Assembly (NCBI GenBank): GCA_023409695.1 | Contig: JAEYQZ010000114.1 | Location: 1 to 5,487 of the forward strand | Direction: 5' to 3' | DNA: 5,487 bases | Origin: Methanobacteriota archaeon | GTDB lineage: Archaea; Methanobacteriota; Methanobacteria; Methanobacteriales; Methanobacteriaceae | In this document: positions 4,611-5,487 of the stretch, piece by piece | Layout of the letters: the number at the start of each line of letters is the position of its first letter | Position numbering within the stretch: position 1 is the first letter of the stretch | Program-made: the position numbers and the translations under genes | Notes under the pieces: generated by a model | Seen by the model: only the letters and a program-made list of their open reading frames with translations | Databases searched by the model: none | What the model was told of the DNA's origin: nothing

Positions 4611-5487
4611 ATGAAACCAAGAGTCATGATATTACTGGGAAGCTCATCTGATTTCTCTATAGCAAAAAAGGCTATAGATATATTGGAAACATTATGTATT
4701 CCTTATGATATTAAAGTAGCTTCAGCACACAGAACGCACGAAAAAGTTAAAAAAATTGTAACAGAATCTACTAAAAATGGAATAGAAGTATTTATGGGAA
4801 TTGCTGGACTTTCAGCCCACTTACCTGGGATAATAGCAGCAAATACTCATAAACCTGTGGTAGGGGTACCTGTAGATGTTAAAGTAGGTGGGCTCGATGC
4901 ACTCTACGCATCAGTCCAAATGCCATTTGGAGCACCGGTTGCTACCGTTGGGATAGATCGAGGGGACAATGGAGCACTGCTTGCTGCACAGATTATTGGA
5001 ATTCATGATGAAGAAGTAAGAAAAAGAGTTTCATTAATGAGGAGTTCATTCTTTGAAAAAGTAAATAAAGACGAAAGCAAACTTCTTGAAAAGGTTAATG
5101 GCAGTTATTATTCACCATCGTCATTTGATGTTCAGGAATTTAAAAATGATGATTCCATTAAAGAATATGAATTAGATTCATATGCAGATCTGGATGTAGC
5201 AGTAATTGCTGGAAGTCATTCAGATATTAAATTTGCCAGGAAAACCACTAATTTCCTGGATAAAATGGATGTATCATATGACTTCAGTGTTATATCACCT
5301 GTAAGACATTCTAAAAAGTTTGAAAACCAGTTAAAGAAAGTTAAAAATGCTAAACTTTTTATAGCTCTAACTGGACTATCTGCGCATGTTACAGGAGCCA
5401 TTGTAGCTTATACAGAAAAACCAGTTATAGGAGTCCCATGTTCAATTAGACTTGATGGGATGGATGCCTTGCTTTCAATGGTTAACA
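4611..5487 (+). CDS. purE: N5-carboxyaminoimidazole ribonucleotide mutase with a second PurE-like domain (3' truncated by window)
   Basis: PurE moves the carboxyl group of N5-CAIR to carbon to give 4-carboxy-AIR in de novo purine synthesis; the enzyme is cytoplasmic and octameric in characterised bacteria. The 292 visible codons have no stop. Domain 1 (about 1-160) carries GSSSD at 10-14, SAHRT at 38-42 with catalytic His40, GIAGLSAHLPG at 63-73 and the QMPFGAPVATVGIDRG segment from 103. A linker (about 160-193) leads to domain 2, with GSHSD at 201-205, SPVRH at 229-233 in place of SAHRT, and LTGLSAHVTG at 253-262. The catalytic His is replaced by Val231, so domain 2 is probably inactive and structural or regulatory. 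As I recall, PurE proteins of Methanobacteriales are known to carry such a duplicated domain and to be about 335-340 residues, so some 45 residues are missing. ATG at 4611 follows AAGGTG at 4-base spacing. Confidence 0.93.
   Translation, partial: MKPRVMILLGSSSDFSIAKKAIDILETLCIPYDIKVASAHRTHEKVKKIVTESTKNGIEVFMGIAGLSAHLPGIIAANTHKPVVGVPVDVKVGGLDALYASVQMPFGAPVATVGIDRGDNGALLAAQIIGIHDEEVRKRVSLMRSSFFEKVNKDESKLLEKVNGSYYSPSSFDVQEFKNDDSIKEYELDSYADLDVAVIAGSHSDIKFARKTTNFLDKMDVSYDFSVISPVRHSKKFENQLKKVKNAKLFIALTGLSAHVTGAIVAYTEKPVIGVPCSIRLDGMDALLSMVN

Noticed and set aside
5216..5401. 61-residue minus-strand open frame inside purE
   Set aside because: It is a shadow of the well-supported PurE frame, with no family resemblance. 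The same applies to the plus-strand frames inside the glycosyltransferase at 2809-4243 and the minus frame at 145-450.

Overview
The window looks like chromosome of a mesophilic methanogenic archaeon, most likely of the Methanobacterium/Methanobrevibacter group. The evidence is a methanogenesis marker protein 11 gene, an archaeal-type lumazine synthase, a PurE protein with a second PurE-like domain fused behind it, AT-rich DNA with T-run terminators, and Shine-Dalgarno sites matching AGGAGGTGAT. The genus is an inference; no rRNA is present.

Layout. Positions 1-525 are the 3' end of a SufS-type cysteine desulfurase. Positions 526-745 hold a dense run of eight consecutive hairpins. The run ends on the Shine-Dalgarno site of a 28-residue single-span membrane protein (756-842). 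After a terminator-like palindrome comes ribH (991-1401), preceded by two mutually exclusive small hairpins. An AT-rich 377-base gap (1402-1778) has a T-tract terminator at its start and a 71-base imperfect hairpin near its end. Methanogenesis marker protein 11 (1779-2711) follows. It converges on a minus-strand membrane glycosyltransferase (2740-4452), and the two share a hairpin over their 3' ends. A 150-base divergent promoter region leads to purE, which runs off the right edge.

The genes are mostly housekeeping: sulfur mobilisation for Fe-S clusters, riboflavin (hence FMN/FAD and F420-related metabolism), de novo purine synthesis, and a methanogen-specific protein of unknown role. They do not form one pathway. 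Each unit appears separately transcribed, except possibly the desulfurase and the small membrane protein.

The least ordinary parts are the hairpin array, with an internal 24-base tandem duplication that keeps pairing through a paired base change; the unannotated-size membrane peptide behind it; the 71-base hairpin before the marker gene; and the glycosyltransferase's outward-facing C-terminal region, which contains two AbrB/CDC48-N-like half motifs. I see no defence system, CRISPR array, transposase or tRNA.
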